Below, in pieces: positions 45,599-55,433 of a stretch of DNA of 64,000 nt (the stretch's first letter is position 1; each line of letters opens with the position of its first letter). The translations under genes and the position numbers were made by a program. Source of the DNA: Acinetobacter venetianus RAG-1 = CIP 110063. Its GTDB lineage: Bacteria > Pseudomonadota > Gammaproteobacteria > Pseudomonadales > Moraxellaceae. The stretch covers positions 539,615 to 603,614 of the forward strand of contig NZ_KB849557.1 of assembly GCF_000368585.1 (NCBI RefSeq). Direction: 5' to 3'. Below the pieces are notes generated by a model, which did no database searches, was not told where the DNA came from, and worked only from the letters and a program-made list of their open reading frames with translations.

Positions 45599-46521
45599 TA
45601 TTTGCCTTTTTGCTCTAAGCGCTCTGCAACACGAAGCCATGCACTACGCGAGCGAGGATTTGCCTTTACTTCTGCTTCACTCGCACGAATACGAGAAACT
45701 TTTTTCAATCGTCGAGTATCAACCTGCGCTTGAGGCATTCCCCAACCTGCGTCTTCAGCCAAGCTCGATTCTTTTTGAATAAATTGTTTGATTAAACGAT
45801 CTTCTAAAGAATGAAAGCTAATCACGGCCAATTGCCCTTTTGGTTTTAATAATTCTACAGCTTGCGGTAAAAATACCTCAATATCATCTAGTTCTTTGTT
45901 AATCGCAATACGGATCGCTTGGAATGTACGTGTCGCAGGATGTTTATGCTTTTCCCATTTAGGGTGAGCAACTTTAACAATATCAGCGAGCTGTGCTGTT
46001 GTTGTAATTTCACCAGCTTGTTTTATGGCTCTAGCAATACGGCGGCTATAACGCTCTTCACCATACTGATAGATAATGTTTGCTAATTTTTCTTCTTCTA
46101 TTTCAAGCAACCATTCGGCCGCTGTCAAACCTTGCGAGTTATCCATGCGCATATCCAACGGACCGTCATGCATGAAGCTAAAACCGCGCTCAGCTTGATC
46201 TAGTTGCGGAGATGACACTCCCAAGTCAGCCATGATGCCATCGACTTCAGTAATACCAATATTGCTGAGTTCAGCTTGAATATCTGCAAAACTTGCATGA
46301 ATAATTTTAAAACGTGAATCTTCTTGTTCTAATTGTGCTGCAACTTCAAGTGCTTGTGGATCTTTATCAAAAGCATAAACACGCGCATTGGCATCTAATT
46401 TTGAAAGCAATAATTGAGTATGACCACCACGACCAAAGGTCGCATCAATAAAAATACCTGTGTCACGGCCTGCCAGTACGCCATCAACGGTTTCATGAAG
46501 TAAGACAGAAATATGCGACAT
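45598..46521 (-). CDS. rsmH: 16S rRNA m4C1402 methyltransferase RsmH
   Basis: A 307-residue SAM-dependent methyltransferase acting on N4 of C1402 in 16S rRNA. The N-terminal motif is SVLLHETVDGVLAG, and the SAM loop is IDATFGRGGHT. MADLGVSSPQLDQAERGFSF, TRTFQAIRIAINKE and AVISFHSLEDR are hallmarks. It is the first gene of the dcw segment, and no mraZ is seen upstream, as usual in Acinetobacter. It overlaps ftsL by one base. Confidence 0.97.
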   Translation of the reverse strand: MSHISVLLHETVDGVLAGRDTGIFIDATFGRGGHTQLLLSKLDANARVYAFDKDPQALEVAAQLEQEDSRFKIIHASFADIQAELSNIGITEVDGIMADLGVSSPQLDQAERGFSFMHDGPLDMRMDNSQGLTAAEWLLEIEEEKLANIIYQYGEERYSRRIARAIKQAGEITTTAQLADIVKVAHPKWEKHKHPATRTFQAIRIAINKELDDIEVFLPQAVELLKPKGQLAVISFHSLEDRLIKQFIQKESSLAEDAGWGMPQAQVDTRRLKKVSRIRASEAEVKANPRSRSAWLRVAERLEQKGK

Positions 46522-46653
46522 AACAATGCAATCAACAGCTAAAAATGTAACTGCACATTATCACCTTGTTTTATGCCATCACCAAACGACTTTTTGTAGA
46601 GAATTCTTAACTTTTCATAGATAAAACCGTTTTCTTTCGATTTTTCACTCAAT

Positions 46654-46686
46654 AAAAAAGCAAATACGCGCTGTATTTGCTTTTTT
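46654..46686. terminator. Strong terminator after sbp
   Basis: AAAAAAGCAAATAC pairs with GTATTTGCTTTTTT around a five-base loop. A and T runs on both sides would let it act in either direction. Confidence 0.85.
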
Positions 46687-46718
46687 AATCATTTTCATCA
46701 AAGGCACACATCCAACAT

Positions 46719-47714
46719 TTATGGTTTTTCGGCATAAATTTGATCAAAGATCGCACCATTTACAAAGTGTGTTTTTTGCGCTTTTGCCCAGCCACCAAAC
46801 ACATCATTAATATTAAAAAGTTTGATTTTTGGAAATTGCTTAGCGTACTTTGCAGCGACTTGGGGATTACGTGGACGGAAATAATGTTTAGCCGCCAACT
46901 CTTGACCCAAAGGTGAATATAAAAAGTTTAAATATCCACGAGCCAGATTACGATGACCATTTTTATCTACCGTCTTATCAACGATAGCAACAGATGGTTC
47001 AGCCAAGATCGAAATAGATGGATAAACAATCTCAAACTTATCCTGACCTAAACCTTTGGTGGCTAGTAGTGCTTCATTTTCCCAAGACAACAATACATCA
47101 CCGATACCGCGCTCAGCAAAGGTAGTCAACGAGCCTCGCGCACCTGAATCTAGAACTTTGACATTTTGATAAAGTTTTTTGACCAATTCACGTGCTTTTG
47201 CATCATTACCATTTGGTTGTTTAAGCGCATATCCCCAAGCAGATAAATAAATCCATCGCGGTGCACCACCTGTTTTGGGATTGGGTGTAATAATTTCCAC
47301 ACCCGCTTTGGTTAAATCGTTCCAGTCTCGAATATTTTTAGGATTGCCTTTCCGAACAAGGAAAACAACAGTTGAGGTATATGGAGCTGAATTATCTTTA
47401 AACTGTTTTTGCCAGTCTTTGCGAATTAAACCCGCATTTGCGATTTCATCAATATCGTTTGCCAAAGCTAAAGTAACTACATCAGCTTGTAGACCATCAA
47501 TAACGGATCGCGCTTGCTTTCCTGAACCGCCATGTGATTGTTTAAAATCAACCTCTTGGCCTGTTCTAGATTTCCAATATTGTCCAAAAGCTTGATTGTA
47601 TTCTTGGTAAAATTCACGTGTTGGATCATAAGATACATTCAAAAAAGTGGTTGCCGCCTGCGCTGCACCATTTAAACCAAAGCCAAGCAATGCGATCGCG
47701 AATATCTTTCTCAT
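46719..47714 (-). CDS. sbp: Sulfate ABC transporter substrate-binding protein
   Basis: A 331-residue periplasmic binding protein. The signal peptide [20 protein letters not shown] is cleaved before ATTFLN. Family motifs are [48 protein letters not shown] and [13 protein letters not shown]. It delivers sulfate or thiosulfate to a CysTWA-type importer that is not in this window. It is monocistronic, with its own terminator. CysB control would be expected under sulfur limitation, but I did not find a clear site. Confidence 0.93.
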   Translation of the reverse strand: MRKIFAIALLGFGLNGAAQAATTFLNVSYDPTREFYQEYNQAFGQYWKSRTGQEVDFKQSHGGSGKQARSVIDGLQADVVTLALANDIDEIANAGLIRKDWQKQFKDNSAPYTSTVVFLVRKGNPKNIRDWNDLTKAGVEIITPNPKTGGAPRWIYLSAWGYALKQPNGNDAKARELVKKLYQNVKVLDSGARGSLTTFAERGIGDVLLSWENEALLATKGLGQDKFEIVYPSISILAEPSVAIVDKTVDKNGHRNLARGYLNFLYSPLGQELAAKHYFRPRNPQVAAKYAKQFPKIKLFNINDVFGGWAKAQKTHFVNGAIFDQIYAEKP

Positions 47715-48117
47715 TTATACAGCCCCTAACTCATAAATATCTACACCACTATATTTTAGATAAAATATTTTACAATCAATAACTTATATCAATATAATAT
47801 TTATTATTCTTAATTCTAGATATGCTAACTTTTCATATAGATAGCAGTAAAATGAAAGTACAAAAATAGATAATATTCCTTAAATCTTCGGTCTCCATGT
47901 TTTCTACATATTTGCTTGCTAAATTTGACTTGCACACAAACTAGCCACACAGCTATAAATATCGAGTAGAAATTTACTGAAAGTTTATCTTTTTTGTAAA
48001 AAGTGTGACGCAGTTCTACTTTTTTATTAAGATTTATGTTTGAATCGTATCATTAAAGCAATACTATATTTGTTTAGTTAGTCTTGTAGACTCGAAATCA
48101 TGAAGGGGATGTTAGCA
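47715..48117. other. Gene-free interval between sbp and the small exported protein
   Basis: About 400 AT-rich bases with divergent genes on both sides, so it should hold two promoters. Rightward candidates are TTGAAT (48040-48045), 16 bases, TACTAT (48062-48067), and less likely TTGCAC (47930-47935), 18 bases, TATAAA (47954-47959). Confidence 0.4.
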
Positions 48118-48420
48118 ATGCGAGCATTAAAATTGAAAAAAACTCTATGCTTAAGCGTATTTTTAGTCTGCTCTGTACAGATGGGTCATGCTGCTGCAAT
48201 TAAAGAAAGTAATAACATAAAATCAGTAGACAAATCTTCTTCTCTTATTGTTAAAGCACTTGATCAACAGAAACGTAATACAGCGATGATTCCATCAACT
48301 AATGATGAGATCAAAATGCTTAATACAATTCGCACAACACCAAGCCAAAATTTCTTTGCTAGCCAACATGAGCGTTTTTCTCGCTTTGTTCAAACGATTT
48401 TTCAACCGCATAATTCTTAA
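48118..48420 (+). CDS. Small exported protein of unknown function
   Basis: A 100-residue protein. The ATG at 48118 has GAAGGGG nine bases upstream; the two earlier in-frame ATGs (48100, 48109) overlap or precede that site. A signal peptide (LKKTLCLSVFLVCSVQ, cleavage probably after GHA) is followed by a short, polar, partly helical region without Cys. I do not recognise the family. A strong terminator follows and a promoter-like sequence precedes, so it appears to be a real single gene. Confidence 0.65.
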   Translation: MRALKLKKTLCLSVFLVCSVQMGHAAAIKESNNIKSVDKSSSLIVKALDQQKRNTAMIPSTNDEIKMLNTIRTTPSQNFFASQHERFSRFVQTIFQPHNS

Positions 48421-48456
48421 TACTTTAAATATGTAACCCCTCGCATGTTTAAATGT

Positions 48457-48485
48457 GCCTAGTCATTCCGTGACTAGGCTTTTTC
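48457..48485 (+). terminator. Terminator before gltX
   Basis: GCCTAGTCA pairs with TGACTAGGC around TTCCG, followed by a T run. Confidence 0.88.
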
Positions 48486-48526
48486 GTTATAATAGTTTCA
48501 ATTTCTAATTTTAAATCCGATCTCTT

Positions 48527-50035
48527 ATGAAAGTCCGTACTCGTATTGCTCCCTCTCCTACAGGTTTTCCACATGTAGGAACTGCTTATATCGCGTTATT
48601 TAACTTATGTTTTGCAAAACAGCATGGCGGAGAATTTATCTTACGTATTGAAGATACGGACCAACTTCGCTCTACCCCTGAATCTGAGAAAATGATCTTA
48701 GATTCACTACGTTGGTTAGGCCTCAACTGGTCAGAAGGTCCTGATGTCGGTGGCCCTCATGCACCATACCGCCAATCTGAGCGTATGGGTATTTATAAAC
48801 AATATGCATTAGAACTTGTCGAAAAAGGTCACGCTTTCTATTGTTTTGCCACTGCTGAAGAGCTAGATCAAATGCGTGCTGAACAGCAAGCGCGTGGTGA
48901 AACACCAAAATATGATGGTCGCGGATTGAAGCTTTCTACTGAAGAGGTACAACGTCGCCTTACTGCTGGTGAGCCGCATGTCATCCGCATGAAAGTACCT
49001 GAAGAAGGGATTTGTAAAATCAATGACCTACTCCGTGGTGAAGTTGAAATTCCGTGGGCACAAGTTGACATGCAAGTTCTGTTAAAAACAGATGGTTTAC
49101 CAACCTATCACCTTGCAAACGTTGTAGATGATCACTTGATGGAAATCACGCACGTACTCCGTGGCGAAGAATGGTTACCATCAGCACCAAAGCATCAATT
49201 GCTTTACCAATATTTTGGTTGGGAAATGCCAACGCTTTGCCATATGCCATTATTACGCAATCCAGATAAATCTAAACTCTCTAAACGCAAGAACCCAACT
49301 TCGATCAATTACTATCGTGACATCGGTGTGTTACCAGAAGCATTGCTTAACTATTTAGGTCGCATGGGCTGGTCAATGCCTGATGAGCGTGAAATCTTCA
49401 CACTACAAGACATGATTGAGAACTTTGATGTGCAACGCGTGTCATTGGGTGGTCCAATCTTTGATGTCGAGAAGCTAAACTGGCTCAATGGTCAGTGGAT
49501 TAAAGGCCTGACTCCTGGACAATTACTTGATCGTTTATTGGCATGGAAAAGTGATCGTCAAACATTAGAAGATATTGCTGCTGCAATTCAACCCCGTATC
49601 AACTTACTTTCTGAAGCTGTGAATTGGGCTGGTTTCTACTTTAACCACATGCCACAAATCAGCAAAGCGCAGTTCGAAAGCAAGAAGTTGACCGAAGAAC
49701 AGGTTCGTCAAAGCCTACAATTTGCGATCTGGCGTTTAGAAAGCCAGTTTACGTGGAACAATGACACCGTAAGTCAAACATTGATGGATTTGGCTGCACA
49801 AATGGAAATTAAATTACGCGACTTTATGCCTGCATTCTTTATTGCGATTGCAGGCTCAACCAGTTCAACGCCTGTAATGCAAGCAATGGTAACCATTGGC
49901 CCTGATTTAACTTTTGCTCGCTTACGCAATGCACTTGAAATTGTTGGTGGTCCAAGCAAGAAAGAACTGAAAGTTTGGGAAAAGTTAAATGAATCACTAA
50001 AATTGCCGAAAAATGATGCAAATAGTGAGACTTAA
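48527..50035 (+). CDS. gltX: Glutamyl-tRNA synthetase
   Basis: A 502-residue class I synthetase charging tRNA-Glu. The HIGH-equivalent is in [19 protein letters not shown] (9-27), and the KMSKS-equivalent is [22 protein letters not shown] and the [20 protein letters not shown] segment are typical. The C-terminal anticodon-binding domain is helical and of normal length. The gene lies just upstream of a tRNA-Ala and a tRNA-Glu, so the enzyme is encoded beside its own substrate. Glutamate for it is made by GltBD, also in this window. Confidence 0.97.
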   Translation: MKVRTRIAPSPTGFPHVGTAYIALFNLCFAKQHGGEFILRIEDTDQLRSTPESEKMILDSLRWLGLNWSEGPDVGGPHAPYRQSERMGIYKQYALELVEKGHAFYCFATAEELDQMRAEQQARGETPKYDGRGLKLSTEEVQRRLTAGEPHVIRMKVPEEGICKINDLLRGEVEIPWAQVDMQVLLKTDGLPTYHLANVVDDHLMEITHVLRGEEWLPSAPKHQLLYQYFGWEMPTLCHMPLLRNPDKSKLSKRKNPTSINYYRDIGVLPEALLNYLGRMGWSMPDEREIFTLQDMIENFDVQRVSLGGPIFDVEKLNWLNGQWIKGLTPGQLLDRLLAWKSDRQTLEDIAAAIQPRINLLSEAVNWAGFYFNHMPQISKAQFESKKLTEEQVRQSLQFAIWRLESQFTWNNDTVSQTLMDLAAQMEIKLRDFMPAFFIAIAGSTSSTPVMQAMVTIGPDLTFARLRNALEIVGGPSKKELKVWEKLNESLKLPKNDANSET

Positions 50036-50093
50036 TTCAGTTTAATCATTGACGTGTGCGCGCAATCCCCCTAATATTGCGCTCACACAAACT

Positions 50094-50169
50094 GGGGCCA
50101 TAGCTCAGTTGGTAGAGCGCTACAATGGCATTGTAGAGGTCAGCAGTTCGATCCTGCTTGGCTCCACCA
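50094..50169 (+). tRNA. tRNA-Ala (GGC)
   Basis: A 76-base cloverleaf with the CCA encoded. The acceptor arms are GGGGCCA and TGGCTCC. The anticodon stem CTACA/TGTAG holds the loop ATGGCAT, giving anticodon GGC. GTTCGATC marks the T arm. Confidence 0.96.
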
Positions 50170-50191
50170 GACATTTTGTGTTGCCTCATCT

Positions 50192-50267
50192 GTCCCTATC
50201 GTCTAGAGGCCTAGGACATCGCCCTTTCACGGCGGTAACCGGGGTTCGAATCCCCGTAGGGACGCCA
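50192..50267 (+). tRNA. tRNA-Glu (TTC), first copy
   Basis: A 76-base cloverleaf with CCA. The acceptor arms are GTCCCTA and TAGGGAC, and the anticodon loop CTTTCAC gives anticodon TTC. It is 22 bases after the tRNA-Ala and probably cotranscribed with it. It is identical to the copy at 52006. Confidence 0.97.
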
Positions 50268-50384
50268 TTTTCTATATAAAAATTATAAAATGATCTTTTT
50301 CAACTAATCATTCACTCATTCAGATTGCACATTTTCGAATTTTCCATAAAATAGCCGCTTCTCTATGCTTGGACAAATTGTCGT

Positions 50385-51791
50385 ATGCAATCTTCCAACT
50401 CAAATGCGAATCCAGAATCCAAAACATTAAAACGTGCAATGAGCACACGACACCTTGTTATGCTTTCCTTGGGTGGTGCAATTGGTACGGGTTTATTTTT
50501 AGGTTCTGGCGAAGTTATCGCTCAAACCGGCCCTGTCGGTGCAATTATTGCCTATATCTTAGGTGGTCTAATTGCTTACATGGTCATGCTATGTTTAGGT
50601 GAACTTGCTGTACATATGCCTGTAGCAGGATCTTTTGGTGCATACGCGCAAAAATACATTGGTCCAGGCACTGGCTACATGATTTCTTGGGTCTATTGGC
50701 TAACATGGACCGCAACCCTCGGTACTGAGTTCACTGCCGCTGCATTGCTCATGCAAGAATGGTTTCCCCATATTTCGATGTGGATTTGGACTATTATTTT
50801 TGCTGTCACCATTTTAGGACTCAACCTAACATCGACGCGCATGTTTGCGGAGTCAGAGTTTTGGTTAGCACTGGTCAAAGTTGTAACCGTCATTGCCTTT
50901 ATTATTCTCGGTTTACTCGCAATTTTTGGTTTGATTCCATTCCATGGCTCAGAGTCAGCACCGTTGTTCCATAATTTAACCGCTCATGGCTGGTTCCCTC
51001 AAGGCTTAGTCCCGATCTTTACCACCATGCTGATTGTGAACTTTGCCTTTTCAGGAACTGAATTAATCGGTGTTGCTGCTGGTGAAACCAAAGACCCTGC
51101 GGTCAATGTACCGAAAGCAATTAACGCAGCGATTTGGCGCTTATTGATTTTCTTTGTAGGTACCATTATCGTCATCAGCGCGTTACTTCCTTTCCAAATC
51201 GCAGGTTTGGGTGGCGAAGGTGTGAGTAGCAGTCCTTTTGTTACAGTATTCAATTACATTGGTATTCCTTATGCTGATGATATTATCCGTTTCGTAATCA
51301 TCACTGCATTGCTTTCAGCAGCCAACTCTGGGCTTTATGCCGCTTCACGTATGATGTGGTCATTGTCAGATCAGCGCCAGTTACCAAGTGTTTTCTCTAA
51401 ACTTTCAAAGAGTGGAACACCGATTATTGCATTGGTTGTGACCATGTTCGGTGCGATCCCTGGCTTATTGTCAGAACATTTTGCACCTGAAACGATTTTC
51501 AAAAACTTATTAGGTGTCGCTGCTTTCACGATGGTGATTGTATGGATGAGCATTTGCTGGAGCCAATTCAATTTCCGTCGCCAATGGTATAAAGCTGGGC
51601 ACTCAGCAAAAGATTTAAAATTTGCTGCACCGCTATATCCTATTGTTCCAATTCTAGGCTTCATCTTCTGTTTTATTACAGGTTTAAGTATGGCAGCTGA
51701 TCCTGAAATGCAAGCAGGTTTTATTGGATGTTTATTGTTTATTGCTACGTGTTATTTAAGTCACTATGTTTTCTATCGTGATCGCACATAA
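50385..51791 (+). CDS. APC-family amino-acid permease (AAT type)
   Basis: A 468-residue transporter with about 12 membrane helices. The N-terminal consensus SLGGAIGTGLFLGSGEVIAQ (TM1) and GPVGAIIAYILGG are characteristic of the amino acid transporter (AAT) branch, as are GELAVHMPVAGSFGAYAQ and FAFSGTELIGVAAGETKDP. The substrate cannot be read from the sequence; relatives carry aromatic amino acids, lysine, proline or S-methylmethionine. It sits between two identical tRNA-Glu genes and has its own terminator. Confidence 0.9.
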   Translation: MQSSNSNANPESKTLKRAMSTRHLVMLSLGGAIGTGLFLGSGEVIAQTGPVGAIIAYILGGLIAYMVMLCLGELAVHMPVAGSFGAYAQKYIGPGTGYMISWVYWLTWTATLGTEFTAAALLMQEWFPHISMWIWTIIFAVTILGLNLTSTRMFAESEFWLALVKVVTVIAFIILGLLAIFGLIPFHGSESAPLFHNLTAHGWFPQGLVPIFTTMLIVNFAFSGTELIGVAAGETKDPAVNVPKAINAAIWRLLIFFVGTIIVISALLPFQIAGLGGEGVSSSPFVTVFNYIGIPYADDIIRFVIITALLSAANSGLYAASRMMWSLSDQRQLPSVFSKLSKSGTPIIALVVTMFGAIPGLLSEHFAPETIFKNLLGVAAFTMVIVWMSICWSQFNFRRQWYKAGHSAKDLKFAAPLYPIVPILGFIFCFITGLSMAADPEMQAGFIGCLLFIATCYLSHYVFYRDRT

Positions 51792-51804
51792 TCTCGACAT
51801 TCAA

Positions 51805-51832
51805 AAAAATGCAGCTCTGGCTGCATTTTTTA
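51805..51832 (+). terminator. Terminator after the permease
   Basis: AAATGCAGC pairs with GCTGCATTT around TCTG, followed by a T run. Confidence 0.88.
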
Positions 51833-52005
51833 TATCTGTAACAATCATGATAAAAATCTAGCTTTCACACCTAAATCTTTATTTTTGATTATTTATTCCA
51901 CGATATGCGGTATTTTTAAACACTTATTCACTTTTTTTAGATTTTCTTTAGAAAAGTGTTTGACACCCTATCTAATTCAACCTAATATACGCCCACCTCT
52001 GAAAC

Positions 52006-52081
52006 GTCCCTATCGTCTAGAGGCCTAGGACATCGCCCTTTCACGGCGGTAACCGGGGTTCGAATCCCCGTAGGGACGCCA
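52006..52081 (+). tRNA. tRNA-Glu (TTC), second copy
   Basis: Identical over all 76 bases to the copy at 50192, with CCA encoded and anticodon TTC. About 1.8 kb separates the two. A terminator follows directly. Confidence 0.97.
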
Positions 52082-52086
52082 AATTC

Positions 52087-52118
52087 AAAAAAGCCACTGC
52101 ATTGACAGTGGCTTTTTT
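52087..52118. terminator. Bidirectional terminator after the second tRNA-Glu
   Basis: AAAAGCCACTG pairs with CAGTGGCTTTT, flanked by A and T runs. It serves the tRNA and the convergent gene ending at 52120. Confidence 0.88.
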
Positions 52119-52119
52119 A

Positions 52120-53052
52120 TTATTCGTTTCCAATTCCAACTTGAACTTCTAAGCGGCCAGATTGCACGCGTAAACCACGAATTTCAAATTGATCAACCAA
52201 TTGCTGTACTAGCTCACGACTTTCTTGCAGGATATTCAAACCCGGCAGAATACTAAAATCGGTGAGGTTTAATAATTTATCTACCATCCAAGAACGGTTG
52301 TTAATAAAATCAATAAAACCCGCTTCTTCGAGGTCGATATACCACAAACGATGACCTTCTTTTTGAATTCCCGGCACATCACGAATAAGGTGATTGATGA
52401 GAAAAGGTATCGGTAATGAATTAATCACTTCAAAGCTGACATTTCCAACTCTACGCGTCGCCCAATTGGTCAGTGTCCCACCATGACGAATTTGCAAATC
52501 TAGGTGTTCATCAACTTGCCGCAAACGTAAATATTTTTCCTGACCAATACGGCATTCAAGCACATTAAATTCTAAAGAGAGTCGATAGAGGAAACGGCGA
52601 TAATGTCCATCAAGTTCAATGTGAAAGCGATCATTGCCACATTCAATTTTGATATCATCAATCTCGGAGCGATCCATACGCTTACGAATCTGATTATTGA
52701 GCAGCATTTCAGGTAAATATAAGGTCAGAGAGCCTTTCCCAAGCGATGCTCTTGCCATTGCAAGTGCAACTTGTCGTGCAGCCTCACTGGTTTCTGAGAC
52801 CATATCTCGTACAGAATTTCTCACCCCTTCAACGCCACGTTTGGTATGGTGAGTCACTTGATCCAGTGCACCCAATGCTGCATCAGCAACACCTGCAATA
52901 TTGCGAGAGGTATCACTTGCAAATTCAACAGCATCTTGTGCGTGCTGTAACGTTTTATAGATTAGTCGACGTGATAAAGATGGTTTATCCGTTGCGTCTT
53001 CATCTGCAGGCATAATATCAAACATTGCCTTTTTATCATCTTGTCGATTCAA
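52120..53052 (-). CDS. Conserved-type protein of unknown function
   Basis: A 310-residue cytoplasmic-looking protein. The start is probably the TTG at 53052, because GGGAGAG lies six bases upstream; the first in-frame ATG has no good site. The N-terminal 40 residues are acidic and polar. A long amphipathic helical stretch (about 40-105, RRLIYKTLQHAQDAVEFASD) resembles membrane-surface or apolipoprotein-like helices. The remainder is a mixed alpha/beta domain with LTLYLPEMLLNN and RFHIELDGHYRRFLYRLSLE. I do not recognise the family. The context (tRNA-Glu on one side, another unknown on the other) gives no function. Confidence 0.72.
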   Translation of the reverse strand: MNRQDDKKAMFDIMPADEDATDKPSLSRRLIYKTLQHAQDAVEFASDTSRNIAGVADAALGALDQVTHHTKRGVEGVRNSVRDMVSETSEAARQVALAMARASLGKGSLTLYLPEMLLNNQIRKRMDRSEIDDIKIECGNDRFHIELDGHYRRFLYRLSLEFNVLECRIGQEKYLRLRQVDEHLDLQIRHGGTLTNWATRRVGNVSFEVINSLPIPFLINHLIRDVPGIQKEGHRLWYIDLEEAGFIDFINNRSWMVDKLLNLTDFSILPGLNILQESRELVQQLVDQFEIRGLRVQSGRLEVQVGIGNE

Positions 53053-53229
53053 GATGCTCTCCCTCTTCCCTTTCTTACTGGCTCACTTCTTATGAGCTGC
53101 GATCTGCTTTCTGAACTTATTAGATGTTTTTATGTAGATTAGCATGCAACGCATCGCCGTTTGCGTCTTTTTGTTGCAAAGCTTCAAATTATTTAAACAC
53201 TAAATTGCTCTTATTTTGTTCATAAAATA

Positions 53230-54831
53230 TTACTTTTCAAGTTTCTCTTGCTCAGCCTGTCCGTGTAGAAAAATCTGTTGGTCACGCATGACTTTATATT
53301 CTTCAAATTTCTGCTGTATCGATTGAACACGCGTTATAAGAGAATCATCATCAAAATATCTCGCCTCTCTTAAAGCGACCCATGCAGCCTGCATTTTTTC
53401 AAAATCATTACCTTTTTCTAGCTTCGGTTTCATCCAATCAAATAAAGCTTGCACACGTTGGTAATGTTCAAATTGATAAGCAAATAATCCGCTGGAGAGC
53501 GCAATTTCTGGTAACTGCCCAATCAAAAGCTTTTTCACCTGTTGTAACTGTAAGTTCTGTTGCTCAAGATAAATTTCAACAATGTCTCGATAAAACCATA
53601 CCGCAAAATCGATCATCTGCTGGACAATTTCATCCCGACATTCATATAAATGATGCCGTTCAGGATGCTGTTTATTTAAACGGCCTTCGCCAAGATAAGC
53701 ACTTAGACCTTGCTCCAAGATCAATTGTAATTGTCCCAAATCCAGAGCTTGCTGTTCTATCGGCTCAATTTTAGAAAGTGATTGAATGAGATGTGCTGAA
53801 TCAATAGGAGGCTGCAATGATTTTAAAATATCTGGATCTTGCTGGATTGAAATCCACAGGAGTTTAAGTAATTGTTCAGAGCTGTCAATTTCACTCGAGC
53901 TTAATAGTCGCTGCAATGCAGACTGCATCTCTTGAGATTGGCTAAGGCTTTCAAACACATCGTGATCATGTAATAGTTGAGGCGCACTCGCAATAAGTTC
54001 TTTGCTATAAGGAATATAGAAATCTCTCGCACCAAAAATTCCACCTAATGATTTCCCTAGCGAGTTTAACCCTCGACCAACATCGGAGAATACATTGGTT
54101 TCAATGGCTCGCGTTTGCAGCAGTTGTTGCGGTAATAATGCGGTGATTGCACGATCTAATAATTTTTTATAGCTCTTCTGATCGATAGGCTTGTCATATT
54201 TGCACAATAAATCAAGCGCATATTCCACATCACTCACATGCGCTTTATATTCACCTTGGCGACGATTAAGCAAACATCCGATATAGCCGTAAAAAGCGAC
54301 TTCATTGGGCTGCGTAGATTGACTCTGTGCCCATTCGTATTGTTGGATAGCTTGATCATATTGCTGAGCACCTGCATAGGCCTTGGCAAGAGCAATCGCA
54401 TGTTGGGCAGTAGGGTACTTTTGCGAGAAATAGTGAAGCAATTCAATTTTAGGCAGTTGATCTAAACACTGATCTAAATGACGCAAAAAAACATTAATTT
54501 GCTGTTGGGTGGGTTCTGGTGTGATGAAGTTCAACCTATACATTAAACACTGCTCATACCAAGCATGTTTCCGTGCATGAAACTCATAAGCTGGAATAAA
54601 CTCATCTTCAATCAGTTGAATAAGCTGGGTGTTATAAAAAATATCTTCCTCAGTTTCATGTTGAAACTTCCACTGTTTTGGCAAGGTCATTTTGAATAGT
54701 CTTAAAATAAAATTCGCACTCAAGTCAGGACTATCCATACTCACCAACATCAATTTATCTTGCGTTGATAAATGCTCTTTCCCCTTTTCAATCCGAGACA
54801 AACGCAATTTTAAAATTTTAGTGCTTAACAT
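53230..54831 (-). CDS. Large protein of unknown function with TPR-like repeats
   Basis: About 533 residues from the ATG at 54831, which has AAAGGA six bases upstream; the in-frame start at 54870 is less likely. No signal peptide or membrane helix is visible. The protein is Gln- and Leu-rich and almost all helical. A TPR-like segment lies near 140-195 (AIALAKAYAGAQQYDQAIQQYEWA). A Gly-rich stretch GRGLNSLGKSLGGIFGARD interrupts the helices at about 260-278. I do not recognise it. It lies next to, and in the same direction as, the other unknown gene, with about 175 bases between them. Confidence 0.72.
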   Translation of the reverse strand: MLSTKILKLRLSRIEKGKEHLSTQDKLMLVSMDSPDLSANFILRLFKMTLPKQWKFQHETEEDIFYNTQLIQLIEDEFIPAYEFHARKHAWYEQCLMYRLNFITPEPTQQQINVFLRHLDQCLDQLPKIELLHYFSQKYPTAQHAIALAKAYAGAQQYDQAIQQYEWAQSQSTQPNEVAFYGYIGCLLNRRQGEYKAHVSDVEYALDLLCKYDKPIDQKSYKKLLDRAITALLPQQLLQTRAIETNVFSDVGRGLNSLGKSLGGIFGARDFYIPYSKELIASAPQLLHDHDVFESLSQSQEMQSALQRLLSSSEIDSSEQLLKLLWISIQQDPDILKSLQPPIDSAHLIQSLSKIEPIEQQALDLGQLQLILEQGLSAYLGEGRLNKQHPERHHLYECRDEIVQQMIDFAVWFYRDIVEIYLEQQNLQLQQVKKLLIGQLPEIALSSGLFAYQFEHYQRVQALFDWMKPKLEKGNDFEKMQAAWVALREARYFDDDSLITRVQSIQQKFEEYKVMRDQQIFLHGQAEQEKLEK

Positions 54832-55060
54832 GCGTTTCCTTTCACACCATTCAAAAAATCCTAAAATCAAATTAGCATGACTCGTAACAGCATAGCGACT
54901 AGCTTTAGACGAGCTGTATAAATGCTTTTTTGATTCAAAATCCAGAGATGGGCTTACAGATTAAAGTTCAAAATAAGTAAATTTATGTATTTGAATAACT
55001 CATAATTTTAGCTTTTGCATAATTTTCGCTAAAATAGCCAAAACACAATAGGAAACCTTT

Positions 55061-55399
55061 ATGCAATACCGTTGCCCTAAATGTCAAAGCGTCAAAATAA
55101 TGCCTGTCAGTCAGGGTACAAATAGCCCTCGTCCCAACGTTCCAAAAAGCTTGGTTCTTTTAGTGCCTGCGATTTTTATTCTATTGATCTTGGTTGTGAT
55201 CAGTATCGGGATGTGGATTTTCGGTAATGGTGCAGGTCAGACACTGCAAATTTCGACTGTGGTCGTCTTTGCTGTCTGTGTGATTGCAGGTGTTCTATTT
55301 TGGCGTGATCTGCCTGATTTTAAAATTTCCATGCAAGCTTTTATGCAATCACAAAAGCATTGGAAATGCCGTGACTGTAATCATGAATGGCAAAACTAA
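55061..55399 (+). CDS. Small membrane protein with a split zinc ribbon
   Basis: A 112-residue protein. CPKC at residues 5-8 and CRDC near the C-terminus form a split four-Cys zinc ribbon. Between them are two membrane helices (SLVLLVPAIFILLILVVISIG and STVVVFAVCVIAGVLFW). Both ends would therefore lie on the same, probably cytoplasmic, side. AGGAAA precedes the ATG by seven bases. The function is unknown; such ribbons often bind nucleic acid or proteins. It converges with the CDF transporter gene. Confidence 0.75.
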   Translation: MQYRCPKCQSVKIMPVSQGTNSPRPNVPKSLVLLVPAIFILLILVVISIGMWIFGNGAGQTLQISTVVVFAVCVIAGVLFWRDLPDFKISMQAFMQSQKHWKCRDCNHEWQN

Positions 55400-55433
55400 T
55401 ACGGCATTTCATTTCCAACTTACTCACATCAAC

